In this document: positions 25,616 through 33,935 of the stretch, one piece after another
Position numbering within the stretch: the first letter of the stretch is position 1
Layout: every line of letters starts with the position of its first letter
NCBI RefSeq assembly: GCF_002871795.1
Contig: NZ_PNHL01000016.1
Coordinates: forward strand, 1 to 57,919
Source: Brachybacterium sp. UMB0905
GTDB lineage: Bacteria > Actinomycetota > Actinomycetes > Actinomycetales > Dermabacteraceae
DNA: 57,919 bases
Reading direction: 5' to 3'
The notes under the pieces: generated by a model
Databases searched by the model: none
Told to the model about the DNA's origin: nothing
What the model saw: the letters and a program-made list of their open reading frames with translations, nothing else
Translations under genes and position numbers: made by a program

Positions 25616-26731
25616 TCAGACGTCGAAGGTGGGGTCCAGGCGCCGATCGGCGAGCCGCGTGGTGAGGAACTCGTGGTGTACCTCGAGGGAGCGGGTCACC
25701 CCGGAGACCACGTCCCCTTCGATACGCTCCACCCCTTCGGCGAGCACGGTGAGCTGCTCATCGATGCTCTTCAGGTTCGCGAGCGCCTCGCGCCGGGCGT
25801 CGCCCTGGAACGAGGCGAGGAAGCGGATGGTGTCCTCGGTGGCATCCAGCAGCTCGGGGATGTACCGCGAGGACATGCCCTCGAGCATCATCACGTCCCC
25901 ATCGGAGGGCCGACGCCCCTGCAGCACCTCGTGGCCCAGGAGGGCATCGATCCGGGCCAGCAGCGAATCGGCATGCTGCAGCACGGGCTTCACGGCGGAG
26001 CCGGGGGAGCGGCGGCGCAGCTCGACGATGCGGCGGCGCTGCTGCGTGGTCGCATTCACGACCTCCTCCAGCAGGGCGCGGGTGGAGGGCGCCATATCGG
26101 CATCGGTCAAGGTCAGACGGGGCTTGGCCGGTTTGCGGTTGCGCAGCAGGAATGCGGAGCCACCGCCGACCACGGCGCCGACGCCGAGGCCCGCCGCGAG
26201 CGGCCACAGCAGCCCGGCCCCGCCGATCAGCGCAGCGATCCCGAAGACCGTGAACACGCTGAACCCGCTCACGCCGCCCAGCACGGTGGGCACGCCGCGG
26301 GTCAGCCACTTCCCGCGGCGGCGCGGCACCGACACGGCTTTCGAGTGCGGCGGATGGACCTTCCCCTCGAGCGGCCCCTGCGCAGGGCGCTGCCCCCACA
26401 TCGTGCGCCGCTCCGCCGTCGCCTTCCACGGCAGGTCACGGGAACCCGACGCGGTGGGTGGGGCCAGGTGCGGGGGAGGGGCCGACGGTGTGTGAGCCGC
26501 CGAGTCCTGCGCGGTGCCCCGTGCGAACGGCGGCTGCGGTGCCGGGGTGTCGGGCGCGGGGGTGGCCGCAGGAGTCGGGGTCGCCGACGGGCGCTGCGGG
26601 GCGTGGGGCTGAGGGTGAGCGGCCTGTTCACCAGCGGGCTGCGCGTGCCGGGCGTCGGGCGCGAAGGGATCGGGGAAGCGGCCGCTTCCCGCCTCAGACC
26701 CGTGGCGGGTCGTACCTTCGCTGCTGCTCAC
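25616..26731 (-). CDS. xpaC: XpaC-like (5-bromo-4-chloroindolyl phosphate hydrolysis) protein
   Basis: 371 residues from GTG 26729-26731 with GAGGGGG upstream. A Pro/Ala-rich disordered N-terminal region (about 1-140) precedes two adjacent membrane helices (~150-200, GGVSGFSVFTVFGIAALIGG onward). The cytoplasmic XpaC domain follows, with LEEVVNATTQQRRRIVEL and FLASFQGDARREALANLKSI. The xpaC-telA pair is conserved in Gram-positive bacteria and is thought to act at the membrane in stress tolerance. A weak hairpin (CACTCCC 25576-25582 / GGGAGTG 25601-25607) lies between the two genes. Confidence 0.85.
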   Translation of the reverse strand: MSSSEGTTRHGSEAGSGRFPDPFAPDARHAQPAGEQAAHPQPHAPQRPSATPTPAATPAPDTPAPQPPFARGTAQDSAAHTPSAPPPHLAPPTASGSRDLPWKATAERRTMWGQRPAQGPLEGKVHPPHSKAVSVPRRRGKWLTRGVPTVLGGVSGFSVFTVFGIAALIGGAGLLWPLAAGLGVGAVVGGGSAFLLRNRKPAKPRLTLTDADMAPSTRALLEEVVNATTQQRRRIVELRRRSPGSAVKPVLQHADSLLARIDALLGHEVLQGRRPSDGDVMMLEGMSSRYIPELLDATEDTIRFLASFQGDARREALANLKSIDEQLTVLAEGVERIEGDVVSGVTRSLEVHHEFLTTRLADRRLDPTFDV

Positions 26732-26952
26732 CAGACCCCCTCATGGCCTCGGGAACGGACGGTGCAGCACCGGGGCCGGTGACGGTCCGCGGACCGGGCC
26801 GGACCGGGGCGCAGAGCGTCCAGGACGTGGATTCAGGCTAGCGCGTGCGCCTGGAGATCGCGTGGGGGTCAGCCCCCGGCGAACAGGGGGAGATGCCCTA
26901 CCTGTCCTGCAGTGCCCCGATGACGCTGCGGGCCCCGTCGGCCCCACGGGAC

Positions 26953-27996
26953 TTACCGCAGGTCGATGAGCACCTTGGAGGATCCGCTGCTGCGGTCGGC
27001 GGCGAGGCGGAACCCCTCTTCGGCGCGCTCGACGGGCACTGTGTGGGTGATCATCGGGGAGACGTCCAGGCCTTCTGCCATGGCAGTCAGGGCGTCACTG
27101 ATCTCATCGACGAAACGGTAGGAGCCGCGGTAGTCGATCTCCCGCGTGACGATGCCGCCCAGGCTCGCTGAGACCTCGGCGGAGGGCAGGTTGCCCACCT
27201 GCACCAGCACCCCACCGCGGCGGACCGCGGCGATCACCCCGCCGAGCGCCCGCGGAGCCCCCGAGGCTTCGATCGCGACATCCACGTTCGCCGGCAGCTG
27301 CTCCCCGGCGGCGATGTTCACCGTGCTGTGGGCACCCATCGCCTGGGCGATCTCCAGGGCAGTGGGGGAGAGGTCCGCGGCGGTGACCGTGGCGGCACCG
27401 GCCCGGCGGGCGGCGGCCACGGCGAGCGCCCCGATCGGCCCCGCGCCATTGACCAGCACGTCTGCCCCGGAAATGTCTCCGGCGCGTGCCACAGCGTGCA
27501 GCGCCACACCGAACGGCTCGGCGAGCGCGGCCTGTTTGAGCGAGACCCCGTCGGGAATGGCCCGTAGCTGTGCGGGCCGCACCGCACGGAAAGTGGAGAA
27601 GCCGCCCTGCTCATGCGGGTCGAAGGCCGCGGATCCGAGGTAGCGGACCTCCGGCCAGAGGTTGGTGCGATGCGCGGTCTGCGGCGGCATCCGGTGATCA
27701 CCCACCAGCGTGGCGGGATGCACGGTGACCGCGGAGCCGACGTCGAGACCGGCCTTACGGACCTGCGCGGCGGCCTGGGCGCCGATCTCCGCGATGGTCG
27801 CGGAGACCTCATGCCCCAGGATCAGTGGGTCCTTGAGCACGGCGGTGCCGGAGATGCCGTCCTTCCAATAGGCGATGTCTGATCCACAGATCCCGCCGAA
27901 CGCAATGCGCAGCAGCACCTGGTCGGGGGCGAGAACGGGGTCAGGGACCTCCTCGACGCGGAGGTCATCGGGTGCGTGGACGACGACGGCGAGCAT
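26953..27996 (-). CDS. idnD: Medium-chain dehydrogenase, L-idonate 5-dehydrogenase-like
   Basis: 347 residues. Zn-dependent MDR fold: GGICGSDIAYWKDG and LILGHEVSA carry the catalytic Cys/His/Glu, LVNGAGPIGALAVAAARRAG the Rossmann motif, and DYRGSYRFVDEISDAL the IdnD-like C-terminus. Resemblance to E. coli IdnD (GSAMYFPHVDGGF versus GSAAFDPHEQGGF) is clear. However, the structural-zinc loop, which in IdnD contains four Cys, is here VHPATLVGDHRMPPQTAHRT with none. The gene stands alone behind a 16-bp tandem repeat. Likely role: oxidation of L-idonate or a related polyol/sugar acid; substrate not provable. Confidence 0.8.
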   Translation of the reverse strand: MLAVVVHAPDDLRVEEVPDPVLAPDQVLLRIAFGGICGSDIAYWKDGISGTAVLKDPLILGHEVSATIAEIGAQAAAQVRKAGLDVGSAVTVHPATLVGDHRMPPQTAHRTNLWPEVRYLGSAAFDPHEQGGFSTFRAVRPAQLRAIPDGVSLKQAALAEPFGVALHAVARAGDISGADVLVNGAGPIGALAVAAARRAGAATVTAADLSPTALEIAQAMGAHSTVNIAAGEQLPANVDVAIEASGAPRALGGVIAAVRRGGVLVQVGNLPSAEVSASLGGIVTREIDYRGSYRFVDEISDALTAMAEGLDVSPMITHTVPVERAEEGFRLAADRSSGSSKVLIDLR

Positions 27997-28017
27997 GGGT
28001 CTCCTCTCGCGGCATTC

Positions 28018-28049
28018 GCTGCAACCTTATTCAGCTGCAACCTTATTCA
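28018..28049. repeat. Two tandem copies of a 16-bp unit upstream of the idonate dehydrogenase
   Basis: GCTGCAACCTTATTCA occurs at 28018-28033 and again, identically, at 28034-28049, ending 22-54 bases before the dehydrogenase start (minus strand). It is much AT-richer than its surroundings. Position and period suggest a paired operator; on the coding strand each unit reads TGAATAAGGTTGCAGC. Confidence 0.75.
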
Positions 28050-28099
28050 ACTGTGGTGCATCACCGTGATGCTCTCACTCCCCGCCGAGCTCGTCGAGG

Positions 28100-28418
28100 A
28101 TCCTCTCTCGCATCCGACGGGGTGGGCCTGGGCGGTGCACCGGCGCTGCCCAGCGGCTCGCTCCTGCTGGAGAACGTGCACCGCTCCGGTGGCGTGGTGA
28201 ACGCGCAGGTGCGACTGGCGCGCGCTGGCACCGTGCGGGCCTACCTGTGGGATGGCACGACGGTGCTGGGCGCTCTGGATGCCACCGAGCACCGCGGAGG
28301 AAACCATCGCATCACCGTCGAGCTGGCAGGAAAGGCCGCTGACGGCGCCACTGTGCGCCTGGTGGCCTCGCTCGAAACCGCCAACGGAACCGCGGCGGCG
28401 GCCAGCCCGGTGGACTGA
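28100..28418 (+). pseudogene. 3' fragment of a secreted carbohydrate-active protein
   Basis: An open frame to TGA at 28416-28418 reads SGSLLLENVHRSGGVVNAQV, then TVRAYLWDGTTVLGALD and VRLVASLETANGTAAAASPV. This is the alternating beta pattern of a C-terminal Ig-like domain of large secreted hydrolases. No start codon with a ribosome site, signal peptide or catalytic domain lies upstream; the AT-rich tandem repeat and dehydrogenase promoter are there instead. So it is probably the surviving tail of a deleted gene. Parent family not identified. Confidence 0.5.
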
Positions 28419-28424
28419 GGTCTC

Positions 28425-28460
28425 GCACGGCCCGGCCCCGTTCTCGGGGCCGGGCCGTGC
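28425..28460. terminator. Perfect 15-bp stem, bidirectional terminator
   Basis: GCACGGCCCGGCCCC (28425-28439) pairs perfectly with 28446-28460 around a six-base loop. It lies between the end of the rightward fragment (28418) and the end of the leftward permease gene (28481), so it can terminate both directions. Confidence 0.85.
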
Positions 28461-28480
28461 CGGGGCTATCCCTTACTCCC

Positions 28481-29410
28481 TCACTTCACCGCACCGTCGG
28501 TGATCCCGTTGATGAACTGCCGGGCGCCGATGACGAACACGATCAGCAGCGGGGTCACGGCGATCACGGCGCTGGTCATGAGCATGCCGTAGTCGGTGCC
28601 GTGGGTGGTCTGCAGCTGCGAGAGCACCACCTGCAAGGTGAGCTGGTCGGGGTTGTTCAGCACGATCAGCGGCCACATGAAGTCGTTCCACGAGCCGATG
28701 AACGTGAAGATCGCCAGGAACGATAGGGCCGCGCGGGCCGAGGGCAACGCCACATGCCAGTACTGGCGCAGGAACCCGCAGCCGTCAAGCGTCGCAGCCT
28801 CCATCAGCTCCAGGTGCACGGAGTTCTGGAAGTACTGGCGCAGCCAGAAGATCCCGAACGCCCCGGCAAGGGACGGCACGATCACGGCCTGCAGCTGCCC
28901 CACCCAGCCGATCTTCGCCATGAGCAGGAACTGCGGGATCGTGGAGAGCTGGGAGGGCAGCAGGAACGTCGCCATCACCACGAGGAACAGCAGGTTCTTG
29001 CCCCGGAAGGAGAACTTCGCGAAGGCGAAAGCGGCCAGCGAGTCGATCAGCAGCACCAGCACCGTCACGGTGGTGGCGACGATGATGGTGTTGCCCATCG
29101 CGCCGAACACGTTGACCGTGTTCATGACGGTGGAGAAGTTCTCCGCCATCTTGTCGCCGAACAACAGCGGCGGCGGGAACTGATAGATCGCCGCCGAGCG
29201 GTGGCTGGACAGCACGTACATCCAGTACAGCGGGAACAGCGCGATCAGCGCGCCGATCCCCAGCAGCAGATGGCGCACGAACCCCGGAAGGAGCCGACGC
29301 ACCGGGCGACGGCGCGCAGCGGGTCGGTTCCGCGCAGCGGGCCGACGGGGGCCCGCGGACGCGGTCCCGTCGGCGCTCTGAAGGGTGCCCCCCGGGCTGG
29401 TGAGGGTCAT
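28481..29410 (-). CDS. Sugar ABC transporter permease (MalG type)
   Basis: 309 residues from ATG 29408-29410, overlapping the upstream permease stop by four bases. An Arg/Pro-rich cytoplasmic leader (residues 18-45) precedes six helices. The EAA loop is LELMEAATLDGCGFLRQYWH; the C-terminus is ARQFINGITDGAVK. It is the last gene of the leftward operon PfkB kinase, binding protein, permease, permease. No ATPase is encoded nearby, so a shared MsiK-type ATPase is presumed. Confidence 0.93.
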   Translation of the reverse strand: MTLTSPGGTLQSADGTASAGPRRPAARNRPAARRRPVRRLLPGFVRHLLLGIGALIALFPLYWMYVLSSHRSAAIYQFPPPLLFGDKMAENFSTVMNTVNVFGAMGNTIIVATTVTVLVLLIDSLAAFAFAKFSFRGKNLLFLVVMATFLLPSQLSTIPQFLLMAKIGWVGQLQAVIVPSLAGAFGIFWLRQYFQNSVHLELMEAATLDGCGFLRQYWHVALPSARAALSFLAIFTFIGSWNDFMWPLIVLNNPDQLTLQVVLSQLQTTHGTDYGMLMTSAVIAVTPLLIVFVIGARQFINGITDGAVK

Positions 29411-30396
29411 GAGCGGCGCTCCCTCGTGGCGAACCAGTTGATGATCGTGAAGACGATGACCACCACCATCACGCCCCAGGCGATCGCGGCACCGTACCCG
29501 TAGCGGTTCTCCTGGAACGCCACCGAGTAGAAGTACAGCACCATCGTCAGCCCCGAGTTTCCGACGCCGCCGGCGCTCGCGGCGCCGCCGCCCAGGGAGC
29601 TGGTGAGCACCTGGGATTCGGTGAAGGACTGCAGGGAGCCGATGGTGGACATGATGGTCACGAAGGTGACGATCGGGCGCAGCAGCGGCAGAGTGATCGA
29701 GAAGAAGGTGCGCACGGGCCCGGCGCCGTCCAGCTGCGCCGCTTCGTACACCTCCTTGTTGATCGACTGCAGGCCCGCGAGGATCAGCAGGGCGTTGTAG
29801 CCCACGAAGCTCCAGGCGGACAGCGAGGCGATCGCGACTTTGATGCCCCATTCAGTCTGCAGCCAGCGCACCGAGTCCAGACCCATCACGTTCAGCAGGG
29901 CGTTGGCGATGCCGAAGTTGGAGGAGAAGATCGAGCTGAACAGGATGCCCATCGCCACGAGCGACGTGATGTTGGGGACCAGGTAGGCCACGCGGTACAC
30001 GGTGGAGAACCGCACCGTGGAATGCAGGCCCAGGGCCACCAGCGTGGCGAGGGTCAGGCACGGCACCGTGGACATCACCCACAGGATCAGGGTGTTGACC
30101 AGGGCCTTGCGGAACAGCGGATCCGTGAGCAGGTACTGGAAGTTCTCCAGGCCGATGATGTTCCAGCTGCCCAGCCCCCGCCAGTCGGTGAAGGCCAGCG
30201 CCATCGTGAACGCGATGGGCATCGCGCCGAAGACGAGGAACAGCAGGAAGTACGGCGACAGGGCGGCATACGCCTTGGTTGCGCGGCTGCCGCGCAGCAC
30301 GAGGGTCCCGGGCTCGTGGGGGATGGGGCGTCCCCGCCGCCGCGGAGACACGGTCCGCGGCGGCGGGGGCGTCGATCGTGGATCCGCGAGGGTCAT
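29407..30396 (-). CDS. Sugar ABC transporter permease (MalF type)
   Basis: 329 residues starting at ATG 30394-30396, which overlaps the binding-protein stop by one base (TGATG), so translation is coupled. An upstream in-frame ATG lies inside the previous gene and is not favoured. Six helices; EAA loop KEVYEAAQLDGAGPVRTFFS. A Gly/Ala-rich periplasmic loop (SSLGGGAASAGGVGNSG, residues ~270-286) is unusual for this position. Confidence 0.92.
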   Translation of the reverse strand: MTLADPRSTPPPPRTVSPRRRGRPIPHEPGTLVLRGSRATKAYAALSPYFLLFLVFGAMPIAFTMALAFTDWRGLGSWNIIGLENFQYLLTDPLFRKALVNTLILWVMSTVPCLTLATLVALGLHSTVRFSTVYRVAYLVPNITSLVAMGILFSSIFSSNFGIANALLNVMGLDSVRWLQTEWGIKVAIASLSAWSFVGYNALLILAGLQSINKEVYEAAQLDGAGPVRTFFSITLPLLRPIVTFVTIMSTIGSLQSFTESQVLTSSLGGGAASAGGVGNSGLTMVLYFYSVAFQENRYGYGAAIAWGVMVVVIVFTIINWFATRERRS

Positions 30397-31709
30397 CAGT
30401 CGACCTTCACGCCGTTCTGCTCGGCCAGGCGCGTGGCCTCCTTGACGGCGTCGTTCCACGCGGTCTCGGGGTCCTTGCCGCTGGCCTCGACCTCGGTCAG
30501 CTGGGCCCAGAACGGGGCGCCGACGGTGCCGTCGCGGGAGTCCTCGAACAGCGGGCGCACATGCTCGGCGGCGGCGGAGAAGACCTCCGAGGCCACCTGG
30601 CCGCCCAGGAACTCGACCTCGCCGGTGACCTCCGGGGTGTCGAAGGAACCGATGTTCGCCGGGAAGTTGCCGGAGTGCGTGTACTCGGTGGCGAGGTTCT
30701 GGGCGCTGAGGATCTCGAAGATGATCTCGAGCGCGAGCTCGGGATCCTCCGTGCCTCCCTCCGGGATGCCGAGGAAGGAGCCGCCCTGGTTGGTGGCCTC
30801 ACCGGGGTGGGTGGTCACATGCCACTTCCCGGAGGTGTCGGGGGCGTCGACGATGAGGTCCGCGAGGTGCCAGGAGGCACCGAAGTCGGCGGGGAGCTTG
30901 CCGGAGGCGACCATCGCGGCAGTGTCGGCGGTGTTGGAGTCCAGCGCGGCGTTGATGCCCATCTCGTGGGCGGAGACGGCGAGGTCCCAGGCGTGACGGA
31001 CGTGCTCCTCCGCGCCGATGAAGGTGCCGGACTCGTCGATGAACGCCTTGCCGGACTGGCGGCGCGCATAGTCGAACACGCCGGCGAGGTTGCGCAGCAG
31101 GTAGGTCTCGGAGTCCTTCTCCTGCAGCTTCTTGCCCATCTCGAACAGCGCATCCCACTCGGTGATGGCCTCACCCAGCTCCGTGGGATCCGCGGGCAGT
31201 CCGGCTTCCTCGAAGACATCGAAGCGGTAGAACAGGGCGGTGGGGCCGATGTCGATCGGGATGCCCAGCTGCTTGCCGTCGGTCGTGGTGGCCTGCTCCC
31301 ACTTCCAATCCAGGTACTCGCCCTTCTTGTCCTCGGCGCCCAGGGTGTTGAGATCCACGAAGTACTCGGGGACGGACTTGAAGAACGCGATGTCCTCGCC
31401 CTTGATGCCGGTGATGGCGGGTAGCCCGGACTTGGCCTGCAGGGTGGTCTGCAGCTTCTGCTTGAAGTCGCCGCCCTGGATGACCTGGGAGAATCCCGCC
31501 TCGGGGAACTTCTCCTGCACGGCGCTGATGATCTTCTCGTCGAAGCCCTCGGGCCAGTACCACATGGTGTTCTGGCCACCGCCGGCACCGCCGCCGTCGG
31601 AACCGCCGGACTTCCCGGTGGTGGAGGTGGAGCAGGCGGCCAGCAGGCCCATGGCGGCCAGCGCGCTGGCGCCGAGGACGGAGCGGCGATGGGGACGGAA
31701 AGCGGTCAT
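30396..31709 (-). CDS. Sugar ABC transporter substrate-binding lipoprotein
   Basis: 437 residues. The signal peptide ends in the lipobox LLAAC (modified Cys26), followed by a Ser/Gly linker (SGGSDGGGAGGG). The family-1 binding protein pattern is present: TMWYWPEGFDEKIISAVQEK, DFKQKLQTTLQAKSGLPAIT, LGIPIDIGPTALFYRFDVF. It overlaps both neighbours (start 31709 within the kinase end at 31706; end shared with the permease). Its ligand probably matches the divergent GH38/GH4 enzymes, so a mannoside is inferred. Confidence 0.93.
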   Translation of the reverse strand: MTAFRPHRRSVLGASALAAMGLLAACSTSTTGKSGGSDGGGAGGGQNTMWYWPEGFDEKIISAVQEKFPEAGFSQVIQGGDFKQKLQTTLQAKSGLPAITGIKGEDIAFFKSVPEYFVDLNTLGAEDKKGEYLDWKWEQATTTDGKQLGIPIDIGPTALFYRFDVFEEAGLPADPTELGEAITEWDALFEMGKKLQEKDSETYLLRNLAGVFDYARRQSGKAFIDESGTFIGAEEHVRHAWDLAVSAHEMGINAALDSNTADTAAMVASGKLPADFGASWHLADLIVDAPDTSGKWHVTTHPGEATNQGGSFLGIPEGGTEDPELALEIIFEILSAQNLATEYTHSGNFPANIGSFDTPEVTGEVEFLGGQVASEVFSAAAEHVRPLFEDSRDGTVGAPFWAQLTEVEASGKDPETAWNDAVKEATRLAEQNGVKVD

Positions 31710-32794
31710 GACAGATCTCCTGACAGGTGATGAGCGGGGGCGGGGGTGGAACGGTCGGACGTGCAGGTGTCGGAGGTGGCGGGGGTGGTCTCGGAGCGGG
31801 GGTCCTTGCGCAGCACCTCGTCGAGACGGTCAACGAGGGGCAGGTCATGGGCGCGGGCGAGCTCGGCGAGCTGCGGCAGCGCGGGGATGCGGCCGGGTCC
31901 GGCGACACCAGCGGCACGGGCGGTGGCGGCGAGAGTCGCGAGCTCCAGAGCTGCGGGCAGCTCCCAGCCGAGGGAGAAGCCGACGATGAGCGCGGCGCCC
32001 AGGGTGTCGCCGGCACCGGTGGCATCGGCCGGTCCGAGGTCGAGCGCCTCCACGTGCACCTGCGCTCCGGTGCGGGCGTCGATCCCGAGCGCTCCGCGGG
32101 CTCCGAGGGTCACCACTGCCACCGGCACCAGCTCGGCGAGGGCGCGCACGGCCTGTTCGGGGGTGTCGGTGCGGGTGTAGGCCTGGGCTTCCTCGGCGTT
32201 GGGCAGCATGGCGAAGCAGTGCTCGAGGTGGCGCAGGATCGCCCGGTCCCAGCGCCCGGTGGGGTCCCAGCCGACGTCGGCGAAGACCCTGCCCTCAGTG
32301 CCCGCGAGCCAGGGCATGTCCTCGAGGTGCAGGTGGACCGCGACGGCGTCGGCCCCGCGGGTGTCCGGGGTGATGCGATGCGCGCCGGTGCGGTCCGCTC
32401 CGCCGGTGATCAGGGCGCGGTCCCCGTCGTAGGCGATCGCGGAGGTGATCGGCAGTGCCCAGCCGGGCCGCACCTGCAGGGCGTCCACGGCGATGCCCTC
32501 GGCCTGCAGCTGGGCGCGCACCAGGGCGGTGGCGGCATCGCCGTCGCCGACGGGGGCGGCCACGGCGGTGCGGGCCCCGAGCGCCGCGGCGGCCCGCGCG
32601 AAGTTCGCGATCCCGCCGGGGACGAGGGCGGCGCGGTCGGTGTGCAGCTCTTCGCCCAGACGCGGTGCCCGCTCGAGCGGACCGTAGAGGACGTCGAGGA
32701 ACAGCTCGCCCACGGCCAGCAGGTCGCGCCGCGCAGGAGCGTCCGCGGGGGCGGTGGGGCTCGAGGTCGGCGTGATCGTCGGCGGTGACGACAT
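31706..32794 (-). CDS. PfkB-family carbohydrate kinase
   Basis: 362 residues from ATG 32792-32794 with GGAGAG upstream; the longer ORF extends into the divergent promoter and is not favoured. Motif 1 is VPGGIANFARAAAALGA. The C-terminal signature DATGAGDTLGAAL holds the catalytic Asp of GAGD. A flexible ~22-residue N-terminus and a Thr/Ser-rich tail flank the ribokinase fold. First gene of the ABC operon, so it likely phosphorylates the sugar or sugar derivative released from the imported substrate. It could equally generate the phosphorylated substrate needed by the GH4 enzyme. Confidence 0.9.
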   Translation of the reverse strand: MSSPPTITPTSSPTAPADAPARRDLLAVGELFLDVLYGPLERAPRLGEELHTDRAALVPGGIANFARAAAALGARTAVAAPVGDGDAATALVRAQLQAEGIAVDALQVRPGWALPITSAIAYDGDRALITGGADRTGAHRITPDTRGADAVAVHLHLEDMPWLAGTEGRVFADVGWDPTGRWDRAILRHLEHCFAMLPNAEEAQAYTRTDTPEQAVRALAELVPVAVVTLGARGALGIDARTGAQVHVEALDLGPADATGAGDTLGAALIVGFSLGWELPAALELATLAATARAAGVAGPGRIPALPQLAELARAHDLPLVDRLDEVLRKDPRSETTPATSDTCTSDRSTPAPAHHLSGDLS

Positions 32795-32985
32795 CTGCTC
32801 TCCGTTCGGTGGGGGAGCGGGGCGGTGGCGGGGTGCATCCCGCCACTGCCGCCGCTGCTCCGACGACGTAACGATCCACAGTGTGAGTTCGCAATCAAAA
32901 ACTGTCAAGGGCGCGCATAGATGAACATCAAGTGAAGAAGTGACTAAGCGGCCACCGGGGCAGCCGTGAGCGACGTTGCGCGACT

Positions 32986-33014
32986 TTGTTGCTTGTCGGT
33001 GGGGTCGCTACTAG
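32986..33014 (+). promoter_or_regulatory. Promoter of the DeoR/GH4/GH38 operon
   Basis: TTGTTG (32986-32991) and TACTAG (33009-33014) have exactly 17 bases between. The GTG start of the regulator is nine bases downstream, so the message would be leaderless or nearly so. The rest of the divergent gap (32870-32945) is a distinctly AT-rich pocket with AAGTGAAGAAGTGACT direct half-repeats (about 32929-32944), a plausible DeoR control region for the leftward kinase/ABC operon. Confidence 0.55.
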
Positions 33015-33023
33015 GGTGGAGAC

Positions 33024-33935
33024 GTGATCCGGATCGCCCGCCTCTCCGCCCTCGAAGCACTGCTGCGCGAGCGCACCGTGCTGTCCACGCAGGAGATTGC
33101 CGAGCTGCTGGGCGTCTCCACCGCCACCGTGCGGCGCGACCTGGACGCTCTCGAGGCCAACGGTGCGATCGAGCGTGTCTTCGGCGGGGCGCGGCTGCAC
33201 CCCGCGCGCGCCGACGCGGTGCCGAGTGCGGAGCCACACGCAGAGCAGGGGGCAGCAGCACCCATCGGCGCCGCTGCTGCCGGGTCTGCATCCGGTGCGA
33301 CCGGCGGCGCCGCCAGCACCGCCCCGGACTCCTCCCCGGTGAGCGATCACGCCACCGGTCCCGCGATCGACGACCCCTTCGCCGAGGTGCTCTCTCGCAA
33401 CAGCGAGGCCAAGCAGGCCCTCGCCGCGGCGGCCGCCGCCCTGATCCATGACGGGCAGACCCTGTTCGTGGACGTCGGCACCACCACCTACGAGTTTGCC
33501 CGTCAGCTGATCGGCCGTGAGCTCACCGTCATCACCAGCTCCCTCGGGGTCGTGGACCTACTCGGAGCCTCCCCGGGCATCGACCTCATCGTCCTGGGCG
33601 GGGACTACAACCGCGAATACCGCTGCACCCAGGGCATCGAGGTGGAGCGTGCGCTCGGCGCCCTGCACATCGACCGCGCGGTCCTGGGCTGCGCCGGCAT
33701 CAGCGACAAGGGCATCGTGCGGGACACCGACACCCGCCAGGCTGCCGTCAAGCGCGCCGCCCTGCGGGCCGCCAGCTCCTCGCTGCTGCTGGCCGATGCC
33801 AGCAAGATTCCCGGCACCGGTGCCTACAGCGCCATCGACCTGGCCACCGTCGACGCGGTGGTCACCGACCAGCCCCTGCCCGCGCCCTTGGCTGAACACG
33901 CCGCCGCCCACTCCACGGAGGTCATCCACCCATGA
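33024..33935 (+). CDS. DeoR-family transcriptional regulator
   Basis: 303 residues from GTG 33024. The HTH is STQEIAELLGVSTATVRRDL followed by DALEANGAIERVFGGARL, the DeoR signature. The phospho-sugar sensor domain contains LFVDVGTTTYEFARQL, IVLGGDYN, and DRAVLGCAGISDKGI. DeoR proteins usually respond to a phosphorylated sugar, fitting the PfkB kinase encoded divergently. Residues ~62-110 are an Ala/Gly/Ser/Pro-rich insertion between HTH and sensor, longer than normal. It overlaps the GH4 gene by four bases. Confidence 0.92.
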   Translation: MIRIARLSALEALLRERTVLSTQEIAELLGVSTATVRRDLDALEANGAIERVFGGARLHPARADAVPSAEPHAEQGAAAPIGAAAAGSASGATGGAASTAPDSSPVSDHATGPAIDDPFAEVLSRNSEAKQALAAAAAALIHDGQTLFVDVGTTTYEFARQLIGRELTVITSSLGVVDLLGASPGIDLIVLGGDYNREYRCTQGIEVERALGALHIDRAVLGCAGISDKGIVRDTDTRQAAVKRAALRAASSSLLLADASKIPGTGAYSAIDLATVDAVVTDQPLPAPLAEHAAAHSTEVIHP

